The notes under the pieces: generated by a model
Told to the model about the DNA's origin: nothing
Seen by the model: only the letters and a program-made list of their open reading frames with translations
The model's database searches: none
DNA from: Lojkania enalia
Taxonomy: Eukaryota; Ascomycota; Dothideomycetes; Pleosporales
DNA length: 20,597 nucleotides
Direction of reading: 5' to 3'
Assembly (NCBI GenBank): GCA_010094045.1
Contig: ML986720.1
Location: forward strand, 55,330-75,926
Part shown: in pieces, positions 19,178 through 20,597 of the stretch
How the letters are laid out: every line of letters starts with the position of its first letter
Numbering within the stretch: the first letter of the stretch is position 1
Program-made: the position numbers and the translations under genes

Positions 19178-19455
19178 TATAACGGCGTAGGTAAGACAAT
19201 AGGTCTAAATGCGGCACGAATCTACTTAGAGGTATATAGGAGTGCGTGGGGATTAGGGACCTAAGAATTCTATTAACACCTATAGGCCTTGTACGAAAGG
19301 ATATAGAAGAACTACCAAGCTACTTATAAGGGAGTATACAACTATATACAGAAGGGAAAAGGGGTAGAACCGGGGGTAGGATAAGATAAGCGAAAAGCTT
19401 TAGGATAAGGTTATATATAAAGCTTTTCGTGGAACGATTTCTTTGTATTATTATA
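19178..19455 (-). repeat. LTR, right copy (probable 3' LTR of a second element)
   Basis: A direct repeat of 4655-4933, 278 bp long. Most differences between the copies are C/T or A/G. The right copy more often keeps the unmutated base at the 5' side (TGCGGCACG against TACGGCATG, CCAAGC against CTAAGC), while the left keeps a few others. A purine tract next to its right border on the minus strand marks this as a 3' LTR, so its element would extend rightwards. Confidence 0.8.
19391..19429. repeat. perfect 11-bp inverted repeat inside right LTR
   Basis: CGAAAAGCTTT at 19391-19401 and AAAGCTTTTCG at 19419-19429, with the same 17-bp spacing as in the left LTR. Both arms are unmutated in both LTRs although the loop has changed. 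Confidence 0.75.
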
Positions 19456-19471
19456 CTACCCCCCTCTTTAT
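19456..19471 (-). other. polypurine tract next to 3' LTR
   Basis: On the minus strand the bases directly before the LTR read TAAAGAGGGGGGTAG. A purine run ending at the LTR border is the plus-strand primer site of LTR retrotransposons. The left LTR has no such run on its outer side, as expected for a 5' LTR. Confidence 0.65.
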
Positions 19472-20597
19472 AGGCTAATAGTCCCTATCTACGCTAGTTT
19501 AGGAGGGAATTAGAGCTATTATAGATAGGTTCTAGTATAAAGAAATTTCTTTAAAGAGGTATTTACTAGTAAGAGCTAATACGCGCGGTTGCCTATAGAG
19601 ATGTATTTATTAACGTAATGTTAAGTAAGGTTTTCGCGGTAAGTATAATTAACCTATATATTAGCTGGTAACTACTATTATAACGGTTTATTAATATTGT
19701 AATTTCGTTGTATATAGTAATAAGCGTTTACTAGCCTTAGTATATTATTAGGTCGCTGTTAACTAAGCTTCCTTAACTAAATAATAACTTCTACTCTATA
19801 CGTATTATTACACGTCTCTAGAACTGTTAATTATTAAAGTATCGCTAACGCTTTATAGAAAAATTAATTAATATACTACTCCGTCTACCTCCTAAAGCCT
19901 CTTTAGAGGCCTTCTAGATTATCTACCTTTAAACTATACACACGCTCGCCTGCGGGTAGTATATAATATTTTTCTTTTAGTCTCTAAGATTAAAAAAATG
20001 CGAGTATTATACCTTATAAAATAAAAAGTACAACCCCGTATAAATCGCATCTAATACTAGTAGAGTATTTACTACTAACGTACTTATAGATCCTCTCCTA
20101 CTATAAGGAGGAGTTTCTAGTCCTCTGGGGCCATCTTAAACTGTAGATAGTAGTCTAATATATAGGGGATAAGAAGGATAAAAAGGTAGCTTTTAAAGCT
20201 ATTTTAGAGTCTACTTATAGTCTAGCGCTTATAGCCTAGGTTGTAAAGAGTTAGAAAGATAGCTTTTCTACAGCTAGTATCTAGGTAGCTTTATTCTACT
20301 AGGGTACTAAGTTGCTCTATCGTGTTTTAGTCCTAGAGGCTCTAGTATCTAGCTTTTAAGCTGATATTATAGCGCTCTTAGGTAGTTAAAGATGAGGTAG
20401 GAGAGGTTTAGGGGGAGTCCGGAGGAAAAGAAGGGGAAGGAGAGTAGAGGAGAAGAGAACTAGAGAGGTATCTAATAGCCTGCTATTAAACCCTCTAGAT
20501 TTTATAGAGGAGTAATTTTAGGCCTATACTTTAGTTTTTAAATCTACTACTTAACTCTTATATATTATTATCTACTAGATAATCTATATTCTCTATA
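19472..20597. other. unassigned flank, probably 3' internal part of a second minus-strand element
   Basis: About 1.1 kb, less depleted of CG, CA and TG than the array. No integrase, chromodomain or other domain could be read on the minus strand up to the window end. A weak plus-strand frame (about 20165-20390; DKKDKKVAFKAILESTYSLALIA, then FSTASI and LLYRVLVLEALVSSF) has five TAG/TAA stops. The opposite strand is about equally open there, so I do not call a gene. A purine-rich stretch lies at 20391-20468. Confidence 0.4.
20391..20468 (+). repeat. purine-rich low-complexity tract
   Basis: Nearly 80 bases are made almost only of G and A, in runs such as GGGGGAG, GGAGGAAAAGAAGGGGAAGG and AGAGGAGAAGAGAA. 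It has few pyrimidines and stands out from the TA-rich surroundings. Because it lacks CA and TG sites it would be little affected by RIP. Confidence 0.6.

Noticed and set aside
4655..19455. One giant LTR retrotransposon with the two LTRs as its own ends
   Set aside because: The purine tract lies on the outer (right) side of the right LTR, gag/pol lie outside the left LTR, the interior has no gag/pol, and the outer flanking pentamers do not match.
20165..20390. Protein-coding gene on the plus strand
   Set aside because: It has five in-frame stops in about 75 codons, the reverse strand is equally open, and there is no recognisable domain.

Overview
The window is AT-rich, relic-type fungal DNA with a very strong repeat-induced point mutation (RIP) signature. 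CA and TG dinucleotides are strongly depleted, TA and TAG/CTA words are everywhere, and former reading frames are broken by TAG and TAA but practically never by TGA. RIP is a process of filamentous ascomycetes, so the source is most likely a Pezizomycotina fungus with AT-rich compartments. The lineage below that level cannot be read from the sequence. I see no intact gene, tRNA, rRNA or CRISPR array.

Region 1 (1-4933, minus strand) is a Ty3/gypsy-type LTR retrotransposon running off the left edge. Read from high to low coordinates it has an LTR (4933-4655), a leader (4654-4208), gag (about 4207-3110) and pol (about 3107-1) with protease, reverse transcriptase, RNase H and integrase. Pol can be followed in a single frame from about 3000 to base 1, so it decayed by transitions rather than indels. 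Catalytic or metal-binding residues have been replaced in protease, RT, RNase H, integrase and the Gag zinc knuckle, all by RIP-type changes.

Region 2 (4934-19177, plus strand) is a 14.2-kb tandem array. A boundary module near 'cttagtatactattataatt' recurs nine times in the same orientation, at 5934, 7468, 9016, 10563, 12107, 13629, 15146, 16666 and 18222. The spacing is 1517-1556 bp (mean 1536). Each unit has a leader with a quasi-palindrome, a RIP-broken ORF of about 190-300 codons, and a tail of short repeats. The ORFs fall into at least four unlike types, ordered C-D-A-B-A-B-A-A-A-A. I recognise none of these proteins. This array of diverged ORFs in a common frame of leader and tail is the most unusual part of the window.

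Region 3 (19178-20597) starts with a second copy of the same LTR in the same orientation. A purine-rich tract on the minus strand abuts it at 19456-19471, as expected for the 3' LTR of another minus-strand element extending to the right. The rest has no recognisable domain. The simplest reading is that two same-family, same-orientation retrotransposons bracket, and cut into, an older tandem array, and that the whole block was then mutated by RIP.
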